A DNA stretch of 64,000 nt from Stutzerimonas stutzeri (GCF_024448935.1 NZ_JAMOIE010000005.1:41233-105232), one strand, 5' to 3'; positions 49,711-60,062 are shown, counted from the stretch's first letter. Made by a program: numbers and translations. The notes: generated from the sequence alone by a model not told the origin.

Positions 49711-50554
49711 GACGATCAGCTGCGCTGAAAGCCTGCTCGAGCATTGTACGACGATTGGCCATATCGTCATCATCGACAACAATTCGCAGGACGGTTCCGC
49801 CATCGCCCTTCAAAACTGGCTGGACGAAAAAGCTTATTCAAATGTGACGTTGCTTTGTAATCCGGACAACAGCGGTTATGCGGGCGGCAACAATTTCGGG
49901 TTGCGCTGGGCAATGGAGCACCTGCAGCCCGATTATTTCTGGGTTATCAATAACGATACCTACGTAGACAGTGATGCCTTTTCACCGCTACTGGAAGCAT
50001 TGCAGCGCAATGATCGCCAGTTTGTCGGCTCGCTCGTACTGAGCGCCGACACAGGCCGGCTGGAGTGCTACGGAGGCGGAAAGCTCTATCCGATTCTCGG
50101 CAAGGCTCGTTTACTCGGCAAAGACCAAAGCATCGAAGCGTCTCAGCAACAGAATCCTCAGCACGTTCCTGATTACATCATGGGCTGCAGCCTGGCCTTT
50201 TCGGCCGCGTTGACTGAAGAAATCGGTTTGATGGATGAAGATTACTTCATGTATTTCGAAGAAGTGGATTGGCAATACCGTGCGAAACGCTTTGGTGTTT
50301 CGACCAGAGTGATCCCTGAGAGCCGCCTGTATCACTACGGCTCGCTCAGTCTGGGCAACCGCTCCGCGTTTTATCACTACTACCGTAACCGAGCAGCCAC
50401 CCGTTTCAATAAGCGTTTCTACGGCCCGGCATTCGCACTCGTCTCCGCGTTTCTGCTTTCGGCCGTTACAACCGTCAAGGAATACAAAAATCCCACCCTC
50501 GCCTGGTCAGGTATCAAGGGCGCCTTCAAGGGAGTAGCAATGAGTGTCGAGTGA
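49670..50554 (+). CDS. Family 2 glycosyltransferase (rhamnosyltransferase-like)
   Basis: The 294-residue GT-A enzyme has the nucleotide-binding start VALILNYKAATETISCAESLL, VIIDNNSQDGS, NSGYAGGNNFGLRWA, and the metal-site region FWVINNDTYVD. The later FMYFEEVDWQYRAKRFG is typical of rhamnosyltransferase-type GT2 proteins. Since gmd and rmd downstream make GDP-D-rhamnose, a D-rhamnosyl donor is plausible but inferred. AAGGA lies eight bases before ATG 49670, inside the polymerase gene's end. It overlaps the next gene by 11 bases. Confidence 0.88.
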   Translation: MNVALILNYKAATETISCAESLLEHCTTIGHIVIIDNNSQDGSAIALQNWLDEKAYSNVTLLCNPDNSGYAGGNNFGLRWAMEHLQPDYFWVINNDTYVDSDAFSPLLEALQRNDRQFVGSLVLSADTGRLECYGGGKLYPILGKARLLGKDQSIEASQQQNPQHVPDYIMGCSLAFSAALTEEIGLMDEDYFMYFEEVDWQYRAKRFGVSTRVIPESRLYHYGSLSLGNRSAFYHYYRNRAATRFNKRFYGPAFALVSAFLLSAVTTVKEYKNPTLAWSGIKGAFKGVAMSVE

Positions 50555-51305
50555 TACTAATGCGTTCGGGATAGATTTCTATTCCGGCAATAAGAAGACT
50601 TTATTGACCTGCATACGCGAGGGAGTCAAGCAACCCTATTCGTTTGTGGTGACGCCGAACGTTGACCACCTCGTTCAACTGGAACATGACGAACAGCTGC
50701 GTGATGCTTATTTCAAAGCGCGCTGGAGAGTCTGCGACAGCCGCATTCTACTGTCACTGTTGAGCCGCCTGGGCGTGCATCTGGATGAAGCTATTCCGGG
50801 CAGTGATCTGACGCTCGATCTGCTCAAATGGGCGGACCGGGATCGGCTGCGAATTGTCCTGATCGGTTCGGCGGCATCCGAAGCCGACAAACTCAGAGCC
50901 CTCTATCCCGGCATTTCCCTTTATCACTACAACCCACCGATGGGCTTTATAAAGAAGCCGGAAGAAGTGCAGCGTTGCCTGCAGTTCATCCGTGAAAATC
51001 CATCGGAGCTGGTTCTCTATGCCGTGGGTACGCCGCGCGGAGAAGTCTTGGCCGCAGCCACTCAGCCCTATGAGCGCACGGGCATGGGCTTCAGTATCGG
51101 CGCCTCCATCTCTTTTGCGACGGGCACCATCAAGCGGGCCCCGAAGTGGATGCGCGAATACAAACTCGAATGGCTGCATCGCATGTGCATGGAACCGCGC
51201 AGGCTCGCCAAACGCTATTGGGCGGATGCGCTGTATATCGTGCCAGCCTTTTTGCGGGAAAAAAGTTCCAGGCACAAAGGCAGCCCAGCAAAACAGGAAT
51301 CTTGA
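50544..51305 (+). CDS. WecG/TagA/CpsF-family glycosyltransferase
   Basis: The 253-residue protein fits the GT26 WecG/TagA/CpsF family: VVTPNVDHLVQLEHDEQLRDAY, RVCDSRILLSLLSRLGV, IPGSDLTLDLL, and the C-terminal SIGASISFATGTIKRAPKWM then LEWLHRMCMEPRRLAKRY. Such enzymes add the second or a later sugar to a lipid-linked intermediate at the membrane. The start is a GTG at 50544 with GGAG nine bases upstream, overlapping the GT2 stop. GumM-type enzymes of xanthan-like pathways are of this family. Confidence 0.9.
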   Translation: MSSDTNAFGIDFYSGNKKTLLTCIREGVKQPYSFVVTPNVDHLVQLEHDEQLRDAYFKARWRVCDSRILLSLLSRLGVHLDEAIPGSDLTLDLLKWADRDRLRIVLIGSAASEADKLRALYPGISLYHYNPPMGFIKKPEEVQRCLQFIRENPSELVLYAVGTPRGEVLAAATQPYERTGMGFSIGASISFATGTIKRAPKWMREYKLEWLHRMCMEPRRLAKRYWADALYIVPAFLREKSSRHKGSPAKQES

Positions 51306-51363
51306 CCGAATATTTGCAAGCCATCTTCCGGACACCCCGGTCACTGAATGCAGTGGTCGGTAG

Positions 51364-52497
<1,134 letters not shown>

Positions 52498-52790
52498 GGC
52501 CTTCGACCGGCGCTCCTCGCTCCTGATCAGGCATCCGGCATCCGACTGAGAGCTGGTTACCCAGCTGTGTAACCAGGCAGGATAGCCAGCCGATACCTTG
52601 ATCCGGAGCGGCCTGCTGGTGGTCCCTGCGGTTGGGGCCGGCTCTGCTGGCACACCCCGAGCCAGCGTTGACGTTATGGCACCGATCGTCCCAATGGAGC
52701 CGTTGACGCTAACCGTAACGCTACATGCCACGCCTGTACCAAGGCTTTGCATCGCCGTAGAAACTGGAATTTCATCCTATCGGGAAGATC
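52498..52790. other. 293-bp spacer between gmd and rmd
   Basis: It contains a perfect 8-bp hairpin, CTGGTTAC (52553-52560) with GTAACCAG (52569-52576), with no U-tract. A TTG-started 66-codon frame overlaps the rmd start, but its composition is low-complexity and I do not call it a gene. A spacer this long is unusual between two genes of one pathway. Confidence 0.45.
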
Positions 52791-53717
52791 ATGCGTAAAG
52801 TGCTGATTACCGGAGCCACCGGTTTTACCGGCCGCTACATGGCAGAAGAACTCGCAGCCTGCGGCTACGAGGTTCATGGCCTCAGCTATCGCCAACCCGT
52901 CGGCGAACTGCCTGCGGCTATTTCAGCCGTTCATTGCTGTGCACTGAACAATGCAGAGCGGCTACGAACCTTGCTGACGGAAATACGCCCAACCTATGTC
53001 GTGCACTTGGCAGCGGTCTCGTTCGTCGCACACAGCGATGCAGATGCAATCTACACAGCCAACCTGCTCGGCACTCGCCATCTGCTGGAAGCGTTACGTA
53101 GCACCACTGCCACCGAGCTCGAAGGCGTGCTGCTAGCCAGCAGTGCAAACGTCTATGGAAACGCTACCGAAGGTGCCCTGGATGAGTCGTCACCCTTTGC
53201 TCCGGCCAATGATTACGCTGTGAGCAAAGCTGCCATGGAATTCCTCGCGAGGCTGTACCAGGATCGTTTACCGCTGATCGTCAGCCGCCCGTTCAACTAC
53301 ACGGGCGTTGGACAGGCAGAGCAATTTCTCATTCCGAAGATCGTCACGCACACGCGCCGTCGGGCCGCGGTCATCGAGCTCGGCAATCTGGATATCGCCC
53401 GCGATTTCTGCGATGTGCGTCAGGTTGCCCAAGCCTATCGGCGCTTGCTCGAAACACCGGCTGCGATTGGCCAAACGGTCAATATCTGTTCTGGATCAGC
53501 CTATACGCTCAAGTATGTACTCGAGCAGGCAGCGGCCATCTCCGGTCACCGCATGGAGGTCCGCGTCAATCCAGCGTTCGTGCGCAGCGCGGATGTGAAG
53601 AATCTGTTCGGCAGCCGAGCCAAACTGGACTCGTTGATTGGCGACATGGCCCGAATCGAATTGAAGGAGACGCTGCGCTGGATGATCGAGCACCCCGCCG
53701 CGGAGAGCGTGACCTAA
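52791..53717 (+). CDS. rmd: GDP-6-deoxy-D-mannose reductase
   Basis: The 308-residue SDR-family reductase would turn GDP-4-keto-6-deoxymannose into GDP-D-rhamnose. It has the nucleotide motif GATGFTGRYMAEEL (8-21), the catalytic pair in NDYAVSKAAMEF, SSANVYGNA, and ARDFCDVRQVAQAY near the C-terminal substrate region. The pairing with gmd supports Rmd over other epimerases. GGGAAG precedes the ATG. It is followed by a 562-bp spacer before the export gene. Confidence 0.88.
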   Translation: MRKVLITGATGFTGRYMAEELAACGYEVHGLSYRQPVGELPAAISAVHCCALNNAERLRTLLTEIRPTYVVHLAAVSFVAHSDADAIYTANLLGTRHLLEALRSTTATELEGVLLASSANVYGNATEGALDESSPFAPANDYAVSKAAMEFLARLYQDRLPLIVSRPFNYTGVGQAEQFLIPKIVTHTRRRAAVIELGNLDIARDFCDVRQVAQAYRRLLETPAAIGQTVNICSGSAYTLKYVLEQAAAISGHRMEVRVNPAFVRSADVKNLFGSRAKLDSLIGDMARIELKETLRWMIEHPAAESVT

Positions 53718-54279
53718 TCAGGTTTACCGGCACCGAGGTGGCGGATCTCGGTTTATGGCGGCACGCGCCGCTAATTGCACTAAACAGTGAGTTGAAAGTG
53801 CCGCGCTCGGCCGCCTGCTGTGCTTAGCGGACCCAAGTAACCGTATCTGGCCGGTCGACAACCTGTCCAAAACCATGACTCGCTTGTTTTTGATTCTGTT
53901 TTGCCGGGAGATGGCAGCGTTGCAGCCCCGCCTCATTTATGCGCATCCGTCGTGAACCGCAGAGAAACGTAACGGTCTATGGCTACTGTGAGCAACGCAA
54001 CGTCTGGTTCCTATTCGAGGAAGACGCTACCCCAAGGTTGAGCGGAACCTATTGAGCGGCTCGTCCAGCACCGATCTCACACCGAATCTGAAGGTATACC
54101 TCTCAGAGCTTGCAGTAGCGACATCAGGAACAGCAGAGATTGGACGCGTTTGCTGCACCGCCGAAAGCGCTTCGGCGATTGTCGATAAACGAGTCCGTGT
54201 CCGCTCGCTCCTTCAGCCAAAGGTGAATTGCGCTGTTTCACTTCGTAAAAACAACTATTCCGTCAAGGATGAAGAAACC
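53718..54279. other. 562-bp spacer between rmd and wza
   Basis: This is the largest gap in the cluster and no recognised gene lies in it. It holds a weak terminator-like hairpin just after rmd (ACCGAG 53732-53737 with 53747-53752, then TTTAT), a 7-bp hairpin CGCCGAA/TTCGGCG (54159-54177), and a 38-codon frame (53939-54055) reading MRIRREPQRNVTVYGYCEQ and onward without a ribosome binding site. The frame of wza is open upstream to 54052, but the conserved start is at 54280. A separate promoter for wza is likely. Confidence 0.5.
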
Positions 54280-55368
54280 ATGAAACCACTATTTGCTCTC
54301 GCTTTCTCTTCCGTGCTGGTGTTGCAGGGATGCGTCTACTCTCCTGGTCAGTACCTGGACCCCGATCAGTTCAAGGACGGCGCAGAAACGGAAGACGACA
54401 CTGTCCAGCTGATGCGCATTACTCCTGAAATGCTCAAGGGCGAAGTGTCCTCCGACCAAGGCACCTCCAGCAAGCAAGAGCTACTGAGCTTCAAGCCCGA
54501 GGCTTACCGCATCGGCGCCAACGACCTTCTTTACATCACCGTCTGGGACCATCCTGAACTGACTGCTCCTTCAGGCCCGCAACAACAGCTCGATGCCAAC
54601 GGGCGCCTGGTTCGTCCCGATGGCACTCTGTTCTACCCCTACATCGGGAACATTCAAGCAGCAGGCAAGACGATCGAGCAACTTCGCTCCGACATTTCCA
54701 AAAGGCTGGCCAATTACATCGACAGCCCTCAAGTCGACGTCAGCCTGCTGCGTTTCGGTAGCCAGCGCGTCGTGCTCTCCGGCGCATTCAATACGGCTGG
54801 CGCGGTCGAAGTGACTACCGCTCCGATGACCATCATGCAGGCTATTGGTCAGGCCGGAGTCGATACCGATACGGCGGATCTGTCCGGCCTGTTGCTCAAG
54901 CGTGACGGCCGTGAGTACATGCTCGACCTCGACGATCTGAACCGTCCGGACTCCTGGCTGCACCAGGTGTATCTGAAAGACGGCGACCAGCTCCACCTGC
55001 CGTACAACGATCAGAAGAAGGTCTACGTTCTGGGCGAGGTGGTGAATCCGCAAGCCATGATATTCAAGGCAACCAGTCTCAACTTGATGGATGCTATCGG
55101 CACCGCGGGCGGCATCCGTCAGGAAACCGCCGATGGCGAAGCGGTTTACGTTATTCGTGGCGCAGAGAATATCGCCACTGAAAAAGCTACAGTGTTCCAG
55201 CTGAATGCCAAATCCCCTGCGGCTTTCGCGCTGGCTCAACACTTCCCACTGCAACCGCAGGACATCGTGTTCGTTGGACCGGCTGGCATCACGCGCTGGA
55301 ACCGCTTCATCAGCCAGTTGTTGCCGTCAGCAACCGTCGTTGGTACCGGTGCTGCATTCAACCGGTAA
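54280..55368 (+). CDS. wza: Wza-type outer-membrane polysaccharide export lipoprotein
   Basis: The 362-residue lipoprotein has a signal peptide with a lipobox at C18 (VLVLQGCVYS), the export domain YRIGANDLLYITVWDHPELT, and SLBB-type repeats (VLSGAFNTAGAVEVTTAPMT and VYVLGEVVNPQAMIFKATS). It ends with the C-terminal helix region WNRFISQLLPSATVVG that forms the outer-membrane barrel of Wza. It is the export channel for the chain made by the upstream cluster and would dock with Wzc. I chose ATG 54280 because the lipoprotein signal starts there. A bidirectional terminator follows. Confidence 0.93.
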   Translation: MKPLFALAFSSVLVLQGCVYSPGQYLDPDQFKDGAETEDDTVQLMRITPEMLKGEVSSDQGTSSKQELLSFKPEAYRIGANDLLYITVWDHPELTAPSGPQQQLDANGRLVRPDGTLFYPYIGNIQAAGKTIEQLRSDISKRLANYIDSPQVDVSLLRFGSQRVVLSGAFNTAGAVEVTTAPMTIMQAIGQAGVDTDTADLSGLLLKRDGREYMLDLDDLNRPDSWLHQVYLKDGDQLHLPYNDQKKVYVLGEVVNPQAMIFKATSLNLMDAIGTAGGIRQETADGEAVYVIRGAENIATEKATVFQLNAKSPAAFALAQHFPLQPQDIVFVGPAGITRWNRFISQLLPSATVVGTGAAFNR

Positions 55369-55401
55369 CAGCAATGATCCTCGGGTCGGGATCGGCCTGA
55401 T

Positions 55402-55440
55402 CAAAACCGCAGTCAGCCACAGAGCGACTGCGGTGTTTTA
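55402..55440. terminator. Bidirectional terminator after wza
   Basis: ACCGCAGTC (55406-55414) pairs perfectly with GACTGCGGT (55426-55434) with an 11-nt loop. AAAA flanks it on the left and GTTTTA on the right, so it can stop both wza (plus) and the small ORF at 55478 (minus). Confidence 0.8.
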
Positions 55441-55477
55441 TGGTTCGGACCGTCAACACAGGTCCAATCGCAGCTCA

Positions 55478-55681
55478 TTACTCGGTTGGAATCGTAGGAT
55501 CATCTTCGAACATATCAATGTCGTCATCGCTGATCTGCGCTTCATCAGGATCGGACATCGGTGCATCGTTGATGCTGGCACCGTCTGGATCACCCGGAAG
55601 GGGCTCGTCGCTGCTCGGATCATTTGCGGCTAACAGCCGGCCATAATTGATCTGCCTATCCAACAACATTCCATCTTGCAT
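55478..55681 (-). CDS. 67-residue acidic hypothetical protein
   Basis: ATG 55679-55681 is preceded by GAGGTG with a short spacer. The product starts MQDGMLLDRQINYGRLLAAN and ends in an Asp/Pro-rich tail (PDEAQISDDDIDMFEDDPT) with no membrane segment. It belongs to no family I recognise. A terminator shared with wza follows on the minus strand, which supports transcription. Acidic, low-complexity composition means chance cannot be excluded. Confidence 0.5.
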   Translation of the reverse strand: MQDGMLLDRQINYGRLLAANDPSSDEPLPGDPDGASINDAPMSDPDEAQISDDDIDMFEDDPTIPTE

Positions 55682-55837
55682 GATGCACCTCGCTACAGGC
55701 CGCCAGTGACCTAGAGTTTCGAGCCATAGAAGCGCGGATAGTGCGTATCCGCCAGTCGCCGCCGGTTACTGTGCAACTTTCTCAAGGTCTGGCGCAGCGC
55801 AGCAACTGATCAGGCTCGCATGTAGCACCGTCAGGCA

Positions 55838-55873
55838 TAAAAAAGCCCCCTTTGATCGAGGACGCTTTTTTTT
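55838..55873. terminator. T-rich terminator-like hairpin beside the IS5 remnant
   Basis: AGCCCCC near 55844-55850 pairs imperfectly with GGACGCT (55860-55866). It has a run of A on the left and eight T on the right, so it could work on both strands. It may be part of the insertion-sequence end. Confidence 0.45.
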
Positions 55874-56103
55874 GCAGATTTGCTCGATGATAAGCGGTAA
55901 CTCCCCGACGCTCTTCTCTTGCGCTGCGCCTTGCGGAGATGATTTCTGTGATTGGACGACACAGGGGCCTGCACATGGTGACGCAACGCCAGGACAGCAT
56001 CGACCAGCTCGCACAGGGGACGCAGCGGGTGCTCGTTCGGGATGCGCTGCTCCAGTGTCGTATGACTGAACAGCTCGTTTTGTTTGAGGTGCGATCCACG
56101 CAT
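55870..56103 (-). pseudogene. IS5-type transposase N-terminal remnant
   Basis: From ATG 56101-56103 the frame reads MRGSHLKQNELFSHTTLEQR then IPNEHPLRPLCELVDAVLA, the standard N-terminus of IS5-group transposases. After about 45 residues the similarity ends and the frame runs into low-quality sequence with a stop at 55831. The catalytic DDE region (about 250 residues) is absent, so it is a fragment. It lies in the wza-dusA interval beside other spacer debris. It is a different family from the remnants at 15203 and 61700. Confidence 0.65.
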
Positions 56104-56357
56104 AGGCTTGGGCTGGTTCGGTAGCAGAGGATGGCCGCCATTTTGCCAGAGCCACGCGGGCTCTGAGTTCTTTCAACGGCCTGCTAAGCGCTCGCGCTCC
56201 TGATAAACTTGTCAGCCTTTTTTTCGAGCCGACTGGTCGAGCAACCACTCCGGTCGGCATGCAACGCGCTCTGCTAGCCGCTATTTCGCCACAGCCAACC
56301 GGCATGAACCTGTTGAAGCAGCTCGAGCGCGTCCGAAACACTCAGCCGGAAAGCCAC
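56104..56357. other. Spacer upstream of dusA
   Basis: No gene is supported. The sequence probably carries the dusA promoter, and part of it may derive from the left end of the degraded IS5-type element. No inverted terminal repeat was found. The dusA frame is open back to 56259, but the conserved start is at 56358. Confidence 0.4.
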
Positions 56358-57347
56358 ATGAACCCTCGCTACACGCCCGTCAACTCGCGCCGATTCTCCG
56401 TTGCGCCAATGATGGATTGGACTGACAGGCACTGTCGGTATTTTCTGCGCCAGCTTTCCAGGCACGCCCTGCTTTATACCGAGATGGTCACCACCGGCGC
56501 ACTGATCAATGGCGATGCCGATCGCTTCCTCCGTCATGATGAAGCGGAGCATCCGTTGGCGCTACAGCTTGGCGGCAGCGTGCCCGGTGATCTCGCCATT
56601 TGCGCAAAGATGGCCGAAGCGGCTGGTTATGACGAGGTGAATCTCAACGTCGGATGCCCCAGCGACCGCGTGCAGAACAACCTGATCGGCGCGTGCCTGA
56701 TGGGCTACCCGGCACTGGTCGCCGATTGCGTGAAAGCGATGCGAGATGCGGTGGATATCGACGTAACAGTCAAGCATCGCATCGGTATCAACGGACGCGA
56801 CAGCTATACCGAACTTTGTGATTTCGTTGGACAGGTCCGAGAGGCAGGCTGCCGCAGTTTTACCGTCCATGCCCGTATTGCGATTCTGGAAGGACTCTCA
56901 CCGAAGGAGAATCGGGAGGTTCCGCCCCTTCGCTATGACGTTGCACAGCAATTGAAGCGCGACTTTCCGGACCTGGAAATCATCCTCAACGGCGGCATCA
57001 AGACGCTGGACCAATGTGCAGCCCACCTTGAGCAGTTCGATGGCGTGATGCTCGGACGCGAGGCTTATCACAATCCTTACCTGCTAGCGCAGGTTGATGC
57101 CAGGCTGTTTGCCTGCAAAGAGCCGATTATCACCCGCGCCGATGCACTGCGCCGGATGCGCCCTTACATTCAGAATCATCTTGATAGCGGCGGCTCGATG
57201 CATCACGTTACCCGTCATGTTCTAGGCCTGGGCCAGGGTTTTCCAGGAGCTAGACGTTATCGCCAGTTGCTATCGGTCGACATCCACAAAACCAGGCAAC
57301 CACTGGCGCTGCTCGATCAAGCGACCGCACTGCTCGAAGGACACTGA
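56358..57347 (+). CDS. dusA: tRNA-dihydrouridine(20/20a) synthase DusA
   Basis: The 329-residue FMN enzyme reduces uridines 20 and 20a in the tRNA D-loop. It has the Dus start RRFSVAPMMDWTDRHCRYF, the catalytic C100 in NLNVGCPSDRVQNN, VKHRIGINGRD, FTVHARIAILEGLSPKENR and the FMN-phosphate region LNGGIKTLDQ. I chose ATG 56358 with GGAAAG upstream; the frame is open 33 codons further. dusA ends are used as attachment sites by some integrative elements, but no integrase is found here. It precedes tal as in P. aeruginosa. Confidence 0.95.
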   Translation: MNPRYTPVNSRRFSVAPMMDWTDRHCRYFLRQLSRHALLYTEMVTTGALINGDADRFLRHDEAEHPLALQLGGSVPGDLAICAKMAEAAGYDEVNLNVGCPSDRVQNNLIGACLMGYPALVADCVKAMRDAVDIDVTVKHRIGINGRDSYTELCDFVGQVREAGCRSFTVHARIAILEGLSPKENREVPPLRYDVAQQLKRDFPDLEIILNGGIKTLDQCAAHLEQFDGVMLGREAYHNPYLLAQVDARLFACKEPIITRADALRRMRPYIQNHLDSGGSMHHVTRHVLGLGQGFPGARRYRQLLSVDIHKTRQPLALLDQATALLEGH

Positions 57348-57470
57348 TTCAGTCGCCGGGAACACACGACCGCATTTTTGATCCAACAGCTGCCCCACCC
57401 GGACCATCCGATCCAAATGGCGCGATGGCCACGGATTCAAGTTACGTCAACCAAAGGATAGAGCGCCCAT

Positions 57471-58397
57471 ATGCCGTCCAAGCTGGAACAACTCAAGCAA
57501 TTCACCACCGTGGTTGCCGACACCGGCGACCTCGACGCCATCGCCCGCCTCCAACCGGTTGATGCGACCACCAACCCATCGCTTCTGCTCAAAGCCGCCG
57601 CCCTGCCCCGCTACGCCAATCACCTGCGAGCGGCCATGTCCAACTGCAAGGGCGACATCGGCCTGGGCTGCGATCTGTTCGCCGTCGCGGTGGGTCAAGA
57701 AGTGCTCAAGTTGATCCCCGGTCGGATCTCCACGGAAGTCGACGCGAGGCTTTCCTTCGATTTACAGGCCATGGTTCAGCGCGGCGAACGCCTGATCGGC
57801 CTGTACGAGCAGGCCGGTGTATCCCGCGACCGCGTATTGATCAAACTGGCCTCGACCTGGGAGGGCATTCGTGCCGCTGAGCAGCTGGAAAAGTCAGGGA
57901 TCCAGACCAACCTGACGCTGTTGTTCTCCTTCACCCAGGCAGTCGCCTGTGCCGAGGCCGGCGTGTTTCTGATCTCGCCTTTCGTCGGTCGCATCTATGA
58001 CTGGTACAAAAAGTCCGAAGGTCGTGACTACGTCGGGGACGAAGATCCAGGCGTACAGTCGGTCAGCCGGATTTACGACTACTACAAGGCACATAGTTAT
58101 GAGACCGTCGTGATGGGCGCCAGCTTTCGCAACGCGGGGCAGATCGAAGCCCTTGCCGGCTGTGATCGGCTGACCATCAGCCCCGAGCTGTTGAGCCAGT
58201 TGGCGCAGGAGCAAGGCATTCTGGAGCGCAAGCTGTCACCAGGCCGCAGCTCCGAGCCACGCATTACGCTGGATGAACGCAGCTTCCGCTGGGGATTGAA
58301 CGAGGACCCAATGGCGACCGAGAAGCTGGCCGAGGGAATTCGGCAGTTCGCGAGGGATCAGGAAAAGCTCGAAGCGCTCCTTCCAACGAAGCTGTAG
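57471..58397 (+). CDS. tal: Transaldolase
   Basis: The 308-residue enzyme of the non-oxidative pentose phosphate pathway has the Schiff-base lysine K125 in [13 protein letters not shown] and the conserved [13 protein letters not shown] (31-43) and [10 protein letters not shown]. It exchanges dihydroxyacetone units between sugar phosphates. AAGGA lies upstream at an 11-base spacing. It is convergent with the rssC-rssB pair, with only 1 bp between stop codons. Confidence 0.96.
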   Translation: MPSKLEQLKQFTTVVADTGDLDAIARLQPVDATTNPSLLLKAAALPRYANHLRAAMSNCKGDIGLGCDLFAVAVGQEVLKLIPGRISTEVDARLSFDLQAMVQRGERLIGLYEQAGVSRDRVLIKLASTWEGIRAAEQLEKSGIQTNLTLLFSFTQAVACAEAGVFLISPFVGRIYDWYKKSEGRDYVGDEDPGVQSVSRIYDYYKAHSYETVVMGASFRNAGQIEALAGCDRLTISPELLSQLAQEQGILERKLSPGRSSEPRITLDERSFRWGLNEDPMATEKLAEGIRQFARDQEKLEALLPTKL

Positions 58398-58398
58398 T

Positions 58399-58881
58399 TC
58401 AGGACCGCTCCAACGCCGTCACGAGGTCGCGAAAAGCCTCGCGGTTGGATTCGTTGAGGCTCATCAGTATCCGGTGCGCCTCAAGTACCTTGTCTTTTAC
58501 GACTTCCTCAGACTGATCCTGGCTTGGCAGGTCGGCCAGTTGTTCAGACGACGGCAGCGGTTGGTCGACAATGTTGAAGACCTGATCGAAGCCCATCGAT
58601 TGCAGAATACGCGTAATGTCCGCGTGGGTGGTGACCAGTGTCGGCAGCATGCCGATCTTCTGCCGCGAAAGTATCGAAAGTTTGGCCAGCAGGCCCAGCG
58701 TCGTGCTGTCGATGCTACGGCTTTCGGTGAGATCGATAATGATCGATGAGAAATTGCGTGACGAAAAGATCTTCTCGATCGTTGCGTCCAGCGCCGAGCA
58801 AAGCGTCAGGCGGATCTCACCGACGAACTTAAGAACGAATGTACCGTTCTGCTCAGCAAACTGGATTTTCCCAGTGCTCAT
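58399..58881 (-). CDS. rssC: STAS-domain anti-sigma factor antagonist (RssC)
   Basis: The 160-residue protein has a STAS domain (about 1-105) with the phosphorylation site S59 in SRSIDSTTLGLL, and a helical C-terminal tail (ESNREAFRDLVTALERS-type). STAS proteins bind a partner-switching kinase and are activated by dephosphorylation. The upstream gene encodes a PP2C phosphatase receiver, which would act on S59. Its ATG overlaps the stop of rssB (ATGA), giving translational coupling. The name follows the Pseudomonas naming I remember. Confidence 0.88.
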   Translation of the reverse strand: MSTGKIQFAEQNGTFVLKFVGEIRLTLCSALDATIEKIFSSRNFSSIIIDLTESRSIDSTTLGLLAKLSILSRQKIGMLPTLVTTHADITRILQSMGFDQVFNIVDQPLPSSEQLADLPSQDQSEEVVKDKVLEAHRILMSLNESNREAFRDLVTALERS

Positions 58882-60062
58882 GCAAGGTTCCTGCTCAGTA
58901 CCAACAACGCGATGTCATCGGGCATATCCTCCAGAGCGGCTAGGCCCAGCACTCGCTGTAGCCCGCCCAGCGTGCCGCCTGCTTCGCATATCAACCCGGG
59001 TAGCCCAGCCTCCTTGTCTTTGAGGGTATCGCCCGGCAAAAGGTCCAAAATGCCATCGGAAAGCAGCGTCAGGCTGAAAGATTCAGGCAACTCTATCTCG
59101 TAATTATCGTAGGTCGCTTCGACGAACAAACCGACCGGTAGACCTTTCCCTTGGAGATACCTGGCGGCGCCGTCGGCGTATATCACCGGCATCGGAAGGT
59201 GGCCGCCGATACTGTAATGCAGCAGGTTGCGTTCCTGATCGATCACGCCGCCCAGCATCGTGACGTGCTTGCCGAGCTTGCAATTGATCAGCCCCTGATT
59301 GATGTGGTCAAGCACCGCGGACGGCTTGAACGCGCGCAGCGCTCTGCCCCGTCGGGATTCGTAGAGCAGGCGCGTGGTCATGAATTTCAACAGGACCGTG
59401 ACGAATGCAGAGGAGGCGCCATGGCCAGACACATCCGCCAGATAGAAGCCGATACGGTGCTCATCGACGCGAAAATAATCGACGAAATCACCTGAAAGGT
59501 AGAGCGAGGGGATGATCTGATGGGCGAACTGAAATTCGTCGAGGTTGCAGGGCGTGACCGGCAGCATGTTCATCTGCACCTGGCGGCCGGCATCTTGATC
59601 TTCCTGCAACAGATGCAAGCTCGCCTGCAGGTCCCGGTTAGCCGCTTCCAGCTGCTCGCGATAGCGCCTGTTCTCCAGACGCAAGCGCGAACGATCGAGC
59701 GCTCTACGGACCGAGTGTTCGAGCATCGCCAGATCTTCGAGGGGCTTGATCAAATAATCAGCTGCGCCCAATCGCAGGGCCTCGACGGCATCGCTCATCA
59801 CACCTGCACCTGAGACCACGATGACCGGAAGGTCAGCCTGGCGCTCACTGATCAGCCGGATCAGCTCAAGACCATCCATCTGCGGCATGCGCAGATCGCA
59901 AATCACCAGGTCAGGGTGTTCCGCGTCGAACAGTTCCACTCCGCGCGGTCCGTTAGGTGCCTGCAAGACCTTGAAACCGCTGTCGTCCAGATAGGCAGCC
60001 AGGCTGGCCCGTACCACATCGTCGTCATCTATGATCAGCAGCGTCGCGCTTGGGTTGTGCAT
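58878..60062 (-). CDS. rssB: Response regulator with PP2C phosphatase domain (RssB)
   Basis: The 394-residue protein has an N-terminal receiver domain (LIIDDDDVV, phosphoacceptor D56 in VICDLRMPQMDG, K near SVRRALD), a coiled linker (about 125-165), and a SpoIIE-type PP2C phosphatase domain with GDFVDYFRVD and ADVSGHG metal-site motifs. It likely controls the STAS protein RssC by dephosphorylation in response to a kinase. E. coli RssB has the same outline with a degenerate phosphatase, but here the metal residues are present. I chose ATG 60060-60062. No kinase gene is adjacent. Confidence 0.88.
   Translation of the reverse strand: MHNPSATLLIIDDDDVVRASLAAYLDDSGFKVLQAPNGPRGVELFDAEHPDLVICDLRMPQMDGLELIRLISERQADLPVIVVSGAGVMSDAVEALRLGAADYLIKPLEDLAMLEHSVRRALDRSRLRLENRRYREQLEAANRDLQASLHLLQEDQDAGRQVQMNMLPVTPCNLDEFQFAHQIIPSLYLSGDFVDYFRVDEHRIGFYLADVSGHGASSAFVTVLLKFMTTRLLYESRRGRALRAFKPSAVLDHINQGLINCKLGKHVTMLGGVIDQERNLLHYSIGGHLPMPVIYADGAARYLQGKGLPVGLFVEATYDNYEIELPESFSLTLLSDGILDLLPGDTLKDKEAGLPGLICEAGGTLGGLQRVLGLAALEDMPDDIALLVLSRNLA

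Noticed and set aside
52598..52798. 66-codon TTG-started frame ahead of rmd, overlapping its start
   Set aside because: Low-complexity composition, no ribosome binding site, and an equally long frame on the other strand; most likely chance in GC-rich DNA.
56358..57347. Integrative element in dusA
   Set aside because: dusA is a known attachment site for some prophages, but no integrase, direct repeat or phage gene is present on either side.
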